64,000 nt of DNA from Deltaproteobacteria bacterium (GTDB lineage Bacteria; Desulfobacterota; Desulfobacteria; Desulfobacterales; SpSt-501): NCBI GenBank assembly GCA_016219005.1, contig JACRCN010000094.1, positions 62,001-126,000 on the forward strand. The letters are read 5' to 3'. This document shows positions 33,907 to 41,660 of the stretch, piece by piece (within the stretch, counting starts at the first letter, position 1; each line of letters begins with the position of its first letter). A model generated the notes under the pieces. That model had not been told where the DNA came from. It was given only the letters and a program-made list of their open reading frames with translations, and did not search any database. A program made the position numbers and the translations under genes.

Positions 33907-34790
33907 TTCTTGTATTCTCCTTCCTCTTTCTGTTTCCTGGCGTATTCCTGCCGTTCGGCCTGCTTGGGCACGACCCGGTCTTCCGGGCCGACGTACTTGA
34001 TCATGGACAGATCGATCATCTGCACCATGGGCTCGTTGCGCGAGGCGCCCCAGGCCCGGCCCTTCTTCATGTTGAACAGGGCATGGGCCGCGCAGCTGTA
34101 TCCGCGGCAGACGCTGCCGAGGCACCAGCCCGCGTTGGGGGAAAAACCGATCTCCATCAGGGCCGTGTTGCCGGAACCGACCACGTTCACACCCACCTTG
34201 GACCGGCCCTCCAGCTTGCGCCGGGCATGGAAATACTTCTCGACCGCCCGCTGAAACTCGAGGTAGACCCCCTCCAGCTTCAGTTCTTCCTGCTTGACAT
34301 GGATCGGCTCGGCGCGGGGGTCGCTGTCGATGTGCTGCGGCTGGCCCATGCCCATGACCGGTGTTTCCGCGTCCATGTACTCATCCACCAGGATCTTCGC
34401 CATTTCGTCGACGGTTTTGCCTTCGCGCTGCGCGCGCTCAAGGTATTTGTTCAACATGTAGCCGTGGGCAGCCCCCGGGCCGTGCACACCGCCGAAGGTG
34501 CTCACCGCCGCCGCAATCGCGCAGGGCAGGTTCGGGCGCCCGGCGCTTACGCCGATGGCGGCCACTGCCGAGGGCGACATGGAGTGCTCCAGGAAGACGC
34601 CCATTTCGTACTTCAGCATCTTCTCTTCGGCTTCGGGGGGAATGCGGCCTTGGTACAGCACAAAGAGGGCGTCACAAAAGGAGTAGCCCTCTTCCGCCAG
34701 TTCGCTCAGGTCGTACCCGCGCATGACGGTCTTTTCCTCCGTCTTGTAGGAAATGGCGGTTTTCCTGCGAAAAAAAGGTTCTCTGCTCAT
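33894..34790 (-). CDS. Citrate-synthase/citryl-CoA-lyase-fold protein A with altered active site
   Basis: 298 residues. Fold markers are MRGYDLSELAEEGYSFCDALFVLYQGRIPP (in part: GYDLSELAEEGYSFCDALF), GVFLEHSMSPSAVAA, FGGVHGPGAAHG and GMGQPQHIDSDPRAEPI. The first catalytic histidine (GGVHG) is present. The second (GFGHR in citrate synthase, GFGHPxH in citryl-CoA lyase) is Gln, with the histidine three residues later kept. The catalytic Asp of NVD is replaced (VNVVGSGNTALMEIGFSP). It is the second gene of the phnW operon after the small gene at 34923, has promoter P1 directly upstream and overlaps the second paralogue. Substrate and reaction are unknown; a lyase on a hydroxy-acyl-CoA is one idea. 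Confidence 0.82.
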   Translation of the reverse strand: MSREPFFRRKTAISYKTEEKTVMRGYDLSELAEEGYSFCDALFVLYQGRIPPEAEEKMLKYEMGVFLEHSMSPSAVAAIGVSAGRPNLPCAIAAAVSTFGGVHGPGAAHGYMLNKYLERAQREGKTVDEMAKILVDEYMDAETPVMGMGQPQHIDSDPRAEPIHVKQEELKLEGVYLEFQRAVEKYFHARRKLEGRSKVGVNVVGSGNTALMEIGFSPNAGWCLGSVCRGYSCAAHALFNMKKGRAWGASRNEPMVQMIDLSMIKYVGPEDRVVPKQAERQEYARKQKEEGEYKKWAI

Positions 34791-34903
34791 TCTCTTTCCT
34801 CCGGTTCGATAAAGTTTGATGCGCTATTGGGAATTCCTAAAGAAAATGCACACGTGAACAGCATGGAGCGGAGCATTCAAATACGGACCCGTTTTTATGA
34901 CAA

Positions 34904-34948
34904 ACTATAAATTGCCCCACAATTATAAGTCAAAATAATTAAAATCAT
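34904..34948 (-). promoter_or_regulatory. Promoter P1 of the phnW operon, AAGTCAA/TAATTAAA class
   Basis: Minus strand: -35 ttgact (34933-34928), 18-base spacer, -10 tatagt (34909-34904), and an A+T-rich block (aaaataattaaaat on the plus strand) upstream. It lies about 115 bases before the first citrate-synthase-like gene and inside the 3' end of the small gene. It is nearly the same as P2 at 35242. Confidence 0.7.
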
Positions 34949-35135
34949 GTATCAGATAATATTGAGTCATACCGGAAGCAGTTTCAAGATTCTCCCGGCC
35001 CTTCAGTGCATCCGCTTCCTCCATGGAGATATTGTCCCCTGCCTGTTTATACAGTTCGCAATCGTACGAGACGTTCTTCCCTACCCCTTTGCTGAAAGCG
35101 GCCGCCCTGCTGTCAGCGAAGCATCCTCCGTACAT
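34923..35135 (-). CDS. Small unknown protein, 70 residues
   Basis: Start ATG at 35135 has a very good ribosome site (caggagg, seven bases away), and promoter P2 lies about 110 bases upstream, so expression is likely. The product begins MYGGCFADSRAAAF and ends YYLIHDFNYFDL, is soluble, has two cysteines and no family I know. Its last 25 bases overlap promoter P1 of the citrate-synthase-like genes. It may be a leader or regulatory peptide, or the first subunit of the operon. Confidence 0.5.
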   Translation of the reverse strand: MYGGCFADSRAAAFSKGVGKNVSYDCELYKQAGDNISMEEADALKGRENLETASGMTQYYLIHDFNYFDL

Positions 35136-35527
35136 TTCATTTCCTCCTGCGTTTGCGGCACGGTGCTGCATAAAGAATCCGCAACGGTGAATATCTTTTG
35201 AACTGGGAATTGCAACCCTGAGTCAATCCTGAGTTAAAGAAACTATAGGGTCGCCGCCAACTATAAGTCAAACTAATTAAAATTATGTTTTTGATGAAAT
35301 ATTGTTATGAAATACCGACTGCTCAGTGCCCGAATGCACCTGGTTGCTTGGCTGCGGTGAGGCGTGGGGAAGTTTGATCCGGCAGCATGCCTGGTTCACA
35401 GGGGAGTGTAAAACGGCGTCTCAGGCCCTGATCAGGCGTTGCGCGTCCTTGGCAAGTTCTCACATATCAATGGATCAGCTTGTCGATTTAACCCTGTAAA
35501 ATATTGCTTTATCGGAGCCGTGTGGCG
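35136..35527. other. 392-base intergenic region between small gene and alcohol dehydrogenase
   Basis: It holds promoter P2 (35242-35288) reading left. I see no gene. A direct repeat cctgagt lies twice near 35217-35233 downstream of P2, and a short palindrome cctgatcagg near 35428. The right part is the 3' trailer of the alcohol dehydrogenase transcript, which also reads left, with no obvious terminator. Confidence 0.5.
35242..35288 (-). promoter_or_regulatory. Promoter P2, near copy of P1
   Basis: Minus strand: -35 ttgact (35271-35266), 18-base spacer, -10 tatagt (35247-35242), with the same A+T-rich upstream block. P1 and P2 share about 24 of 28 bases upstream of the -35 side plus both boxes and spacing, which suggests duplication or a common regulator. 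Confidence 0.7.
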
Positions 35528-36622
35528 TCATAGCTTAATCGCCACCCGGATCGCCTTGCCCGAGTGGGCCACTTCCATCGCCTGGTTGATCTCATCCAAC
35601 GCAAAGCGGTGGGTCACAATGTCTTTAAAAGGGAATAAGCCCTGGTAGCGCTGCAGGAAGTCAATCCCCCATTCCAGGTGTTTTGTGTCATAATTGTGCA
35701 CCCCTTTTATGGTCAGCCAGCGGAAAATGATATCCGAGGCATCGTATGTGAAGTTGGCTCCGGGAAACACGTTGCCTATCTCGATGTATTGGCCACCCTT
35801 TCGCAGGCATTTCAACCCGACCGGAACCACCTCGGGCCGTCCGGCAACCTCCATGGCGACATCCGCTCCGAAGCCCCGCGTCATGCCCTGGATCATCCTG
35901 ACAAGATCTTCGCCCTGCACCTCTTTGACATTGACGGTATCCGTCGCCCCAAACTGTTTGATAAACTCCAACCGGTTGTCCATGACATCGGTGACGATGA
36001 TTCTATTGCAGCCTTGGGACTTGGCCAATGCCGCGGCATAGATACCCAACGTCCCGGCGCCCTGGATCAATATGTTGTCGCCGGGCTCCAATCGCGCCGC
36101 ATCCCATCCGGCAGCCACGGTGGCAAGCGCGCAGTTCGCGGAAGCAGACACCTCATCCGACAGATCGTCCGGGATTTTGATTACGCAGGTTCCGGGCATG
36201 ACGTAGCAGTACTCGGCAAACCCTCCGATGAAGTGCGGCGGAGCCGCACAGCTGTCATGGCCGTACTTCTTCAAATCCAGGCACTTCATCATGAGCCCTT
36301 TTTCTCGGCAGTAATAGCATTTGCCGCAACTATCCATGATGGTCCAGGTGATGCGGTCTCCAATTGTTAACGGCCGCCCCCCGGAATCCCAGGATACGCC
36401 CGCTCCCATTTCCACGATCTCGCCCATGATCTCATGGCCAAGTATGATCGGTGTGGGGCTGGGCCGGGTCCCCAGCCAGGTATGGAGGTCCGACCCGCAG
36501 ATCGCACAACACTTGATTTTGACGAGAATCCAGCCTTTCTCGACGCCGGCCAGAGGGTACTCCCAGATTTCCAAAGGGGCCTTGGCTTTTGTCATTACCG
36601 CCGCTCTGCCTTTCGGTTGCAT
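35528..36622 (-). CDS. Zinc-binding alcohol dehydrogenase, phosphonate-catabolism-associated type
   Basis: 364 residues from the ATG at 36622 (site aaaggagag). Medium-chain dehydrogenase: catalytic zinc ligands in CCAICGSDLHTW and GHEIMGEIV, structural zinc cysteines in DSCGKCYYCREKGLMMKC, Rossmann motif GAGTLGIYAAALAKS. The stretch KYGHDSCAAPPHFIGGFAEYC followed by PGTCVIKIPDDLSDEVSASANCALATV (shown in parts) resembles the alcohol dehydrogenase family often linked to phosphonate gene sets. It is the last gene of an operon with a TRAP importer, so it probably oxidises the imported hydroxy compound. A hydroxyalkyl-phosphonate or -sulfonate is a guess. Confidence 0.88.
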   Translation of the reverse strand: MQPKGRAAVMTKAKAPLEIWEYPLAGVEKGWILVKIKCCAICGSDLHTWLGTRPSPTPIILGHEIMGEIVEMGAGVSWDSGGRPLTIGDRITWTIMDSCGKCYYCREKGLMMKCLDLKKYGHDSCAAPPHFIGGFAEYCYVMPGTCVIKIPDDLSDEVSASANCALATVAAGWDAARLEPGDNILIQGAGTLGIYAAALAKSQGCNRIIVTDVMDNRLEFIKQFGATDTVNVKEVQGEDLVRMIQGMTRGFGADVAMEVAGRPEVVPVGLKCLRKGGQYIEIGNVFPGANFTYDASDIIFRWLTIKGVHNYDTKHLEWGIDFLQRYQGLFPFKDIVTHRFALDEINQAMEVAHSGKAIRVAIKL

Positions 36623-36737
36623 ACCGGTCTCTCCTTTATGCACGTCCGGGTGGGAACGATAAGATCGGCGACATCCTCTCTGAATGAACTTGGCCGTGCC
36701 TATCGACAAATGCCATATCGATAAAAATGTTAGCGAA

Positions 36738-38054
36738 TTAACCGAAAAGGAGTTTGGGAAGCCAGAGCACGATCTGCGGGAAGAAATAGACCAGCGCCAC
36801 GCCCAACACCTGCAGGCCCATGAAGGGCATCATCCCCTTGTAGATATCCAGCAACTCCCACGATGGCTCCACCCCTTTAAGATAATAAGCCGACAGGGCT
36901 ACCGGTGGGGACAGCCAGCATGTCTGGAGTGTGACGGCCAGCAGGATCGCGAACCAGATCATGTTGATGTGCAGGTCGATGATGATCGGGAGAAACACCG
37001 GCACGATGACGACCACGATGGGAACCCATTCCAGAGGCCAGCCGAGAATGAAACAGACGATCAGGATTCCGACCACGAACACCCAGGGGGGCAGATGCAA
37101 GGCCAACAGGGAAGTTGCGATGAACTTGGGGGTTCCCATGGAGGAGAAGACCGCCCCCATGAACGTCGAGGCGGCCAGGAGGATCATCACCATGCTCGTC
37201 GTCTCCGCCGTCCGGAAGGTGGATTCCTTCACGATCTTGAAGGTCAGCTTCCCGTTGAACAAGGTGACCAGGACTGCGCCTAGGCAGCCGAGCGCTGCGC
37301 CCTCCGTCGGCGTGGCGAGTCCCGACATGATGGTCCCCAGCGTGGCCACGATCAGGGCCGCCGGGGGCACCAGTCCGAGAAAAAACTCGCGGGCTATGTA
37401 GGCTCTGGGAACGTTCAACTCCTCGTCGGACAGGGGCGGGCCCATCTCCGGTTTGATCATGACTCTTATTGTCGTGTAAACTATGTATAGAGCGGAAAGC
37501 AGGAGCCCGGGCAGGATCGCGGCCGCGTAAAGCCGGGCCACGGATACGTTCATCACCGGTCCCATGACGACCAGCATGACACTCGGGGGGATCAGGATGC
37601 CCAGGGTCCCGCCCGCGCAGATCGTTCCCGCGGAGAGCCCCGTGTCGTATCCGGCTCTCTTCATGACCGGAGCCGCCATCAGGCCGATGATCGTGACGGA
37701 GGCGCCGACGATCCCGGTGGCCGCCGCGAAAAGGGTCGCCGAGAAGATCGTCCCCATATAGAGGGAACCCCGCCGGCGGCCGGAGAGGAGCTGGACCGCA
37801 TGGAAAAGGCGCTCCATAAGACCGGCGCTTTCGAGCAGGTAGCCCATGAAGGTAAAGAGAGCCACCGCAGCCAGGACGGTGTCCATCATCGTCCCGAAAA
37901 ACGAATAGGTCATCAGGTGAAAAACCCTTTCACCGAGACCGATGTACCCGAAGATCACGCCGAGGGTGATCAGCGTGAAAGAGATGGGAAACCCGACACA
38001 AATCGCAAAAAAAAGGACTCCCAAAAGCACCACACCGTAAATTTCCAGGCTCAC
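36738..38054 (-). CDS. TRAP transporter large permease (DctM family)
   Basis: 438 residues, GTG start with ggagg site. About 12 hydrophobic segments; conserved ASVTIIGLMAAPVMKRAGYD, GTLGILIPPSVMLVVMG and in the second half the family PPVALSAYYLKG. It belongs to the TakP-associated group by its pairing with the TakP-like binding protein at 38890. It carries the substrate for the zinc alcohol dehydrogenase encoded 115 bases downstream. Confidence 0.94.
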   Translation of the reverse strand: MSLEIYGVVLLGVLFFAICVGFPISFTLITLGVIFGYIGLGERVFHLMTYSFFGTMMDTVLAAVALFTFMGYLLESAGLMERLFHAVQLLSGRRRGSLYMGTIFSATLFAAATGIVGASVTIIGLMAAPVMKRAGYDTGLSAGTICAGGTLGILIPPSVMLVVMGPVMNVSVARLYAAAILPGLLLSALYIVYTTIRVMIKPEMGPPLSDEELNVPRAYIAREFFLGLVPPAALIVATLGTIMSGLATPTEGAALGCLGAVLVTLFNGKLTFKIVKESTFRTAETTSMVMILLAASTFMGAVFSSMGTPKFIATSLLALHLPPWVFVVGILIVCFILGWPLEWVPIVVVIVPVFLPIIIDLHINMIWFAILLAVTLQTCWLSPPVALSAYYLKGVEPSWELLDIYKGMMPFMGLQVLGVALVYFFPQIVLWLPKLLFG

Positions 38055-38147
38055 TTACACCTCCCGCATCCAATCGCTTTCATGGATTCAGAGCAAGTCG
38101 CGGTCCCCCGGAACAAGGGCTTGGCCGCATCCGGGAGAAGGGCGGTT

Positions 38148-38687
38148 TCAGGTAATTTCGGTTGGAGCCGCAATGTTGCGCTCGTCCTTTCCCGTCAGGA
38201 TCAGTTTTGCCGATTTAAGGATCTCCGAGATGCCCTGGAGTAGAATCAGGGATGCGCTCACGGGAATGACCAGCTTATACAAGTATGCAGGGGGCCTCCA
38301 AGTCGTCATCAGCTGTTCCTTGAGGTCCCAGGATTCGGCGAAGAAATCCCAGCTCAGCCAGGCGAACATCACCATCCCGGGAAGGAAGAGGAGCACGTAG
38401 CAGATCACATCGACCCAAGCCTGGGTCTTCGGAGACCACTTTCCGTACCAGAAATCGGTCCGGATATGCTTTCCCAGATACAGGGTCATGGCGCCCGCGA
38501 TGAAGAAATGGGTTCCGTACGCCATGGTCGCGATGTCCACAGCCCAGAGCGTGGGTCGGTAGATATAGCGGATAAGCACTTCCCAAACCAGCACACCCGC
38601 CATCGGGATGATAAGCCAGGCAGCGGCCTTCCCCGACCAGAGGCTGATCCGGTCAATCACCTTGATGATCCGATCGATAGGGTTCAT
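38148..38687 (-). CDS. TRAP transporter small permease (DctQ family)
   Basis: 179 residues from the ATG at 38687 (site ggagaaa). Four hydrophobic segments; AWLIIPMAGVLVWEVLIRYIY and LYLGKHIRTDFWYGKWS are typical. It lies between the binding protein and the large permease in one operon. Confidence 0.92.
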   Translation of the reverse strand: MNPIDRIIKVIDRISLWSGKAAAWLIIPMAGVLVWEVLIRYIYRPTLWAVDIATMAYGTHFFIAGAMTLYLGKHIRTDFWYGKWSPKTQAWVDVICYVLLFLPGMVMFAWLSWDFFAESWDLKEQLMTTWRPPAYLYKLVIPVSASLILLQGISEILKSAKLILTGKDERNIAAPTEIT

Positions 38688-38797
38688 GTTTCGTTTCTCC
38701 ACAACTTGAAGGACGGGCATCTGCTCGCTTCACGCCAGCGGCTTGAAACGACCAGTGTTCCCCGCCGCGTGATTCGCTCCCTCCGGGAAAAAGGCCT

Positions 38798-38838
38798 GAC
38801 CGGCCAATCCACACTTTGCATTTGGGAGTCGGCCGGTC
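38798..38838 (-). other. Intercistronic hairpin between TRAP binding protein and small permease
   Basis: Arms gaccggcc and ggccggtc pair perfectly over 8 bases around a 25-base loop, without a T-run. Same position in the operon as the hairpins at 16222 and 22439. Confidence 0.55.
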
Positions 38839-38889
38839 GAGGCACTGATCACGGAGAGTCGTACTGGCATACGAACCAACTCAGGGTCC

Positions 38890-39996
38890 TTAATTTCCTT
38901 CCGCGGCCCCCGCGATGAGCACTGTCAGCTTGGCCGTCTCACGGGTGAAGGGAACCACCTGGCCGGCGAACTTACGCTGGGATTCGAGGACCTTCTTGAA
39001 GAAGGGATCCTGCTCTTCGAACTTGGCAAGCACCTTCTTTGCAGACTTGATGAAGGCGGGTGCGTAATCGGGGGGTGCGTCGAACACTTTGACGCCCTTT
39101 TCCCTGGTCAGGATCTGAAGCGCCTTGGAGTTCTCGTCGACAAAGTACATGATGCTCTCAAGAATCGTCGCCGTGGTCGCGACCTCAACGATCATCTGGA
39201 GGTCCGGAGGCAGGCTGCGCCATGCCTTGCCGTTGATGACAATATCCATGATGTCAATCGCCTGATGGAGCCCCTGGATGGAGTAATTCTTGAAGACGTC
39301 GTAAAGCCCCAGCTTCAGATCGCTGGCCGTGTTGATCCACTCGACGGCGTCAATCAGCCCCCTCTCCCCGGCGGGAATGATTTCCTGTCCCGCCATGTTC
39401 ACCGGGATGCCGCCCATGTCCTTCAGAACGTCCGACGGCAGGCCGGAGGACATCCGAATCCTCATCTTCAGGTAATCCGCGTTCGTCTTGGGCGCGGTCT
39501 TGAACCACCCGAAGGCCTCCGGCCCGTCCGGTGCGATCAGGAAGGCCATGACGTCCGCCTTGAGAATCTTCTGGTAATATTCCAGGTAGAGGTCCCGTCC
39601 TCCGCCCCGCAGGTACCAGGAAAGATGGTTGAACATGTCCAAACCGCTGCCGGAGCCACCGAGCGGGGCGCTGAACAGACCGCCGGCCGGGTGTTTCCCC
39701 GTGGCGTAATGGGTCCACCATTGTCCGCAGTCGATGACGCCCTTGTTCACGGCATCGAGGATTTCAAACGGATTTACGATCGCTCCACTCGGGAGCACCT
39801 CGATCTTCAGTCTGCCGGCCGACATCTTGTCAACGGTCATGGCGAATTTGTTCAAGATCTCAATGTGCGGAGTACCCGCGGGGTTGGCACTCTGAAGTTT
39901 CCACTTGAACTGCTGCTGCGCTTCCGCGGGCCCCGAAAAACCGCCGATGGCCAGGAGCAGGGCTGCCACACACAGTACGGTCAGTATTCTTTTCAT
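38890..39996 (-). CDS. TRAP transporter binding protein, TakP-like
   Basis: 368 residues from the ATG at 39996 with a perfect site (aaggagg). Signal peptide residues 1-26 (VLCVAALLLAIGGFSGPAEA). The pattern LFSAPLGGSGSGLDMFNHL, APDGPEAFGWF, LKMRIRMSSGLPSDVLKDMGG and GQEIIPAGERGLIDAVEW is that of the TakP group, whose known members bind 2-oxo acids, lactate or related short carboxylates as dimers. Context (alcohol dehydrogenase, phosphonate genes) suggests a short hydroxylated organic acid or analogue. Confidence 0.93.
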   Translation of the reverse strand: MKRILTVLCVAALLLAIGGFSGPAEAQQQFKWKLQSANPAGTPHIEILNKFAMTVDKMSAGRLKIEVLPSGAIVNPFEILDAVNKGVIDCGQWWTHYATGKHPAGGLFSAPLGGSGSGLDMFNHLSWYLRGGGRDLYLEYYQKILKADVMAFLIAPDGPEAFGWFKTAPKTNADYLKMRIRMSSGLPSDVLKDMGGIPVNMAGQEIIPAGERGLIDAVEWINTASDLKLGLYDVFKNYSIQGLHQAIDIMDIVINGKAWRSLPPDLQMIVEVATTATILESIMYFVDENSKALQILTREKGVKVFDAPPDYAPAFIKSAKKVLAKFEEQDPFFKKVLESQRKFAGQVVPFTRETAKLTVLIAGAAEGN

Positions 39997-40632
39997 GGAT
40001 TTTACCTCCTTTTTCATTTGCCTTATTCCGATGGGTCCCATGTCAAAAAAAAGAACTCCGTGTGCTGCCGGTTTTTGTGGATAATCGCGCTGGCCACCTC
40101 CCATTCTCCTCGCAGAGGCTGCCCGCGCATGCCGGGCATTGCCCTGGAGACGTGATAGCGGTTCAACAGACCATGCGGTTTCTGAATACCCGCAACCCAT
40201 ATGATGGGGTAAAAACGGCTTCAGCTTCTGTATCCGCAAGGAGATCGGGAAACGCACGGGAAATCTCTGCTGCGCGACTGGTTGTCCGGGGGAGGGAAGG
40301 GAAACAAAGCCGTGGAGAAAGCAATGGCGGCTTCCGGTGTAGATCATACATACCTGCGTCGTTGGAGTCAGGCCAGGCGAGTAATTGCTGACCATTATCT
40401 TATATCATTCGGTAGTCAAGGGAAAAATATTCATGATGTTCATAACTCTTTTTCTATTTTCCACGCTGCCCGGGGATGGTCTTCCTTTCCAGACGGCCCA
40501 GCCAGAGCCGGCGGTCATAGGCTTTTACGACCACCCGGTCCGGATGGATGAAGAGGATCAGAAGCGCTTTCTTTATTGGAACAGCTTGCTTTAAAAGAAG
40601 AAATGAATTGAGGAGGGTCAGGCTAGTTCAGG
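39997..40632. other. 636-base intergenic region upstream of the TRAP/alcohol dehydrogenase operon
   Basis: No gene that I can support; several short frames exist but have no ribosome site or recognisable product. Minus-strand ttgact near 40424-40419 with taatgg 16 bases downstream is a weak candidate promoter for the TRAP operon. The region 40100-40350 has coding-like G+C and might be decayed coding sequence. Confidence 0.4.
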
Positions 40633-41481
40633 TTAGAAAGACTTGATGGCTACGGCGCCAATGGTGACGATGGAGATCGACACACACCGCAGCGGCGTAA
40701 TGCGCTCTTTTAAAACGAAGACCGCCAACACTGCACTGAAGACAATCGATGTTTCCCGGAGGGCGGCCACAGGCGCTATGGGCGCCTTCGTCATGGCCCA
40801 GAGCGCCAGGCTATAGGAAGCAAATGTTAAGACGCCGCCAATCGCCCACTTTTTCCATTGGGCCCAGACATGGTATGCGACCTGCCGTCCACGAAGGGCG
40901 AAAGCGGTTACAAAAACGAGCACACCCGTCAGCAGAAACATCCAGCCGGTGTAACTGAACGCATTCCCGGAAAGGCGGGCGCCGAGGCCGTCGACCAATG
41001 TGTAGCCCACGATCACCCCTGCATTCAGGAGGGCGAAACCGACCGGTGCGAGACGGACACCCCTTGATTGCGGAGAATCCGCCGCCAGAAGCAATACCCC
41101 GCCCGACACCAGAAATACCCCGGTCCACCCTCCCCAGGACGGCTGTTCGCCCAGCAAGACCGCAGCGAGCAAAGCCGTGAATGCCGGTGCCGTGCCCCGC
41201 ATGATGGGATACACCAGGCTCAAGTCGCCCTTCCGGTAAGCGAGCACCAAGAACGCATAATAGGCCACATGAATCACGACCGACCCGACCAGGCACAGCC
41301 AGCTGGCTTCGAGCGGCAGGGGCATCGGGAGAAAGACCAACATGATCGCCGTTGCAGCGGCAAGGCAGGTTGCGACCGAGACCGTGTCAAGAAACGGGTC
41401 CGAGCCCGATTTGACGAGAGCGTTCCAACTGGCATGACACGCTGCGCCAAGAAGGACCGCCAGCATGACTTCGAAAGACAA
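40633..41481 (-). CDS. EamA/DMT-family permease
   Basis: 282 residues, probable TTG start at 41481 (an ATG at 41466 is the alternative). Ten hydrophobic segments in two EamA repeats: LLGAACHASWNALVKSGSDP, YPIMRGTAPAFTALLAAVLLGEQP and, in the second half, ALWAMTKAPIAPVAALRETS plus VFVLKERI. DMT permeases export or import small metabolites; genes of this type often sit in aminophosphonate gene sets. It has the same direction as the TRAP operon but is separated from it by 636 bases. Confidence 0.87.
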   Translation of the reverse strand: MSFEVMLAVLLGAACHASWNALVKSGSDPFLDTVSVATCLAAATAIMLVFLPMPLPLEASWLCLVGSVVIHVAYYAFLVLAYRKGDLSLVYPIMRGTAPAFTALLAAVLLGEQPSWGGWTGVFLVSGGVLLLAADSPQSRGVRLAPVGFALLNAGVIVGYTLVDGLGARLSGNAFSYTGWMFLLTGVLVFVTAFALRGRQVAYHVWAQWKKWAIGGVLTFASYSLALWAMTKAPIAPVAALRETSIVFSAVLAVFVLKERITPLRCVSISIVTIGAVAIKSF

Positions 41482-41660
41482 TGCTCACGCTTCCACTTCT
41501 GCCCGACTGGGGTCTGCACGCAAAACGATGAGTACGAATTTTCTCTTTCCCACGATCAGGGCCTGCATGGGAATTTTTCTTTTATCCGGTTTTCAACGTC
41601 CGTTCAAGCCCGCAGAACATGCCGGTCGCCTTCGTGCAGGCACCCCGATTTAGATCCGTG

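Noticed and set aside
40163-40594. Short open frames in the 39997-40632 gap
   Set aside because: No ribosome sites, no recognisable products and they overlap on both strands.
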